Positions 5,860 through 6,335 of a stretch of 6,335 nt of DNA are shown here, one piece after another. The notes beneath the pieces are model-generated. The model made no database searches, was not told the DNA's origin, and saw nothing but the letters and a program-made list of their open reading frames with translations. The stretch is taken from contig JAHDEU010000136.1 in the NCBI GenBank assembly GCA_020628635.1, positions 1-6,335 of the forward strand, given 5' to 3'. The position numbers and the translations under genes were made by a program. Every line of letters starts with the position of its first letter. The first letter of the stretch is position 1. The stretch is from Hellea sp. GTDB lineage: Bacteria; Pseudomonadota; Alphaproteobacteria; Caulobacterales; Maricaulaceae.

Positions 5860-6335
5860 ATGACAGACCGCGTCCTCGTCACCGGAATCACCGGATACAT
5901 CGCCAGCCATGTGACGGCGAAGCTGCTGGAGCAGGGCTATGCCGTGCGCGGGACCGCGCGCAACGCAGCCAAGGCGCGCCGTCTGATGGCGTCCATGGCG
6001 CATGCAGGCATCGACACAGCCAATGTGGAGATCGTGGAGGCCGAACTGGGATCGGATGCGGGCTGGAGAGATGCGGTGAAAGACTGCCGGTTCATCCAGC
6101 ACATCGCCTCGCCATTCCCGCTCGAAGCGCCGCAGGACCGCGAAGCGCTGGTCCCCGAAGCCCGCGCGGGCGCGCAGAGGGTGCTGGAAAACGGCTTTTC
6201 GGCGGGCGCGGAACGCATCGTCATGACGAGCTCTCTGGCGGCCGTGATGAACCAGCCGGACCGGGGCCGCGAACGGACCTACACGGAAGGCGACTGGTCC
6301 GACCTCGACCCCACGGGCGACGCCTTCGTCTATGG
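5860..6335 (+). CDS. NAD(P)-dependent extended SDR, dihydroflavonol-4-reductase-like (partial, 3' end beyond window)
   Basis: The first 158 residues of a Rossmann-fold reductase of the extended short-chain dehydrogenase family (NAD-dependent epimerase/dehydratase, DFR-like aldehyde/ketone reductase branch). The cofactor loop is TGITGYIAS (8-16), with Ala in place of the last Gly, as is common in DFR-type members. R34 and K38 after the second strand suggest NADPH preference. HIASPFP lies in the middle strand region, and MTSSLAAV (122-129) carries the catalytic Ser (124 or 125). The last complete codon, TAT at 6331-6333, encodes Tyr158 in a context (DAFVY) where the YxxxK catalytic Tyr is expected. 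The ATG at 5860 gives the correct distance to the glycine loop, but no Shine-Dalgarno precedes it. With 9 bases between it and the HMG-CoA reductase stop, it is probably translated from the same mRNA. The substrate is unknown. Confidence 0.88.
   Translation, partial: MTDRVLVTGITGYIASHVTAKLLEQGYAVRGTARNAAKARRLMASMAHAGIDTANVEIVEAELGSDAGWRDAVKDCRFIQHIASPFPLEAPQDREALVPEARAGAQRVLENGFSAGAERIVMTSSLAAVMNQPDRGRERTYTEGDWSDLDPTGDAFVY

Noticed and set aside
1..6335. CRISPR array, tRNA, rRNA, insertion sequence or prophage signs
   Set aside because: No regularly spaced repeats, cloverleaf with a T-loop consensus, transposase or integrase, or terminal inverted repeats with target duplications could be seen.

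Overview
The window is GC-rich (visibly about 65 %). It carries three complete genes and one gene cut off by the right edge, all on the + strand. Gene content and protein style suggest an alphaproteobacterium, most likely of the Sphingomonadales (Erythrobacter/Sphingomonas type). That placement is an inference from a close PurT, a DUF2339 membrane protein, weak Shine-Dalgarno sites and short GC-rich intergenic hairpins; no rRNA or other taxonomic marker is present.

Layout. Positions 1-123 are non-coding and hold a hairpin that looks like an intergenic repeat. Positions 124-1317 encode PurT, the formate-dependent GAR transformylase of purine synthesis. Positions 1318-1760 are a 443-bp gene-free stretch, partly AT-rich, and the least ordinary part of the window. 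It contains a diverged tandem duplication (about 1360-1508 and 1548-1677), a perfect 8-bp GC-rich hairpin, and a palindrome matching the FadR-type GntR operator. Positions 1761-4547 encode a 928-residue DUF2339 polytopic membrane protein of unknown function. Positions 4675-5850 encode a soluble class I-like HMG-CoA reductase. Starting 9 bases after its stop, at 5860, is an extended short-chain dehydrogenase/reductase of the dihydroflavonol-4-reductase type, cut off at its likely catalytic tyrosine.

How the genes relate. PurT is a stand-alone housekeeping gene. The DUF2339 gene sits between two non-coding gaps and has no obvious functional partner. The HMG-CoA reductase and the reductase behind it are probably co-transcribed. 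No mevalonate kinase, HMG-CoA synthase or HMG-CoA lyase is visible, so a full mevalonate pathway cannot be claimed here. Most bacteria of this kind make isoprenoids by the MEP route, so the role of this HMG-CoA reductase is open.

I found no defence system, CRISPR array, transposase, tRNA or rRNA. The best candidates for something undescribed are the duplicated intergenic element and the atypical HMG-CoA reductase/SDR pair.
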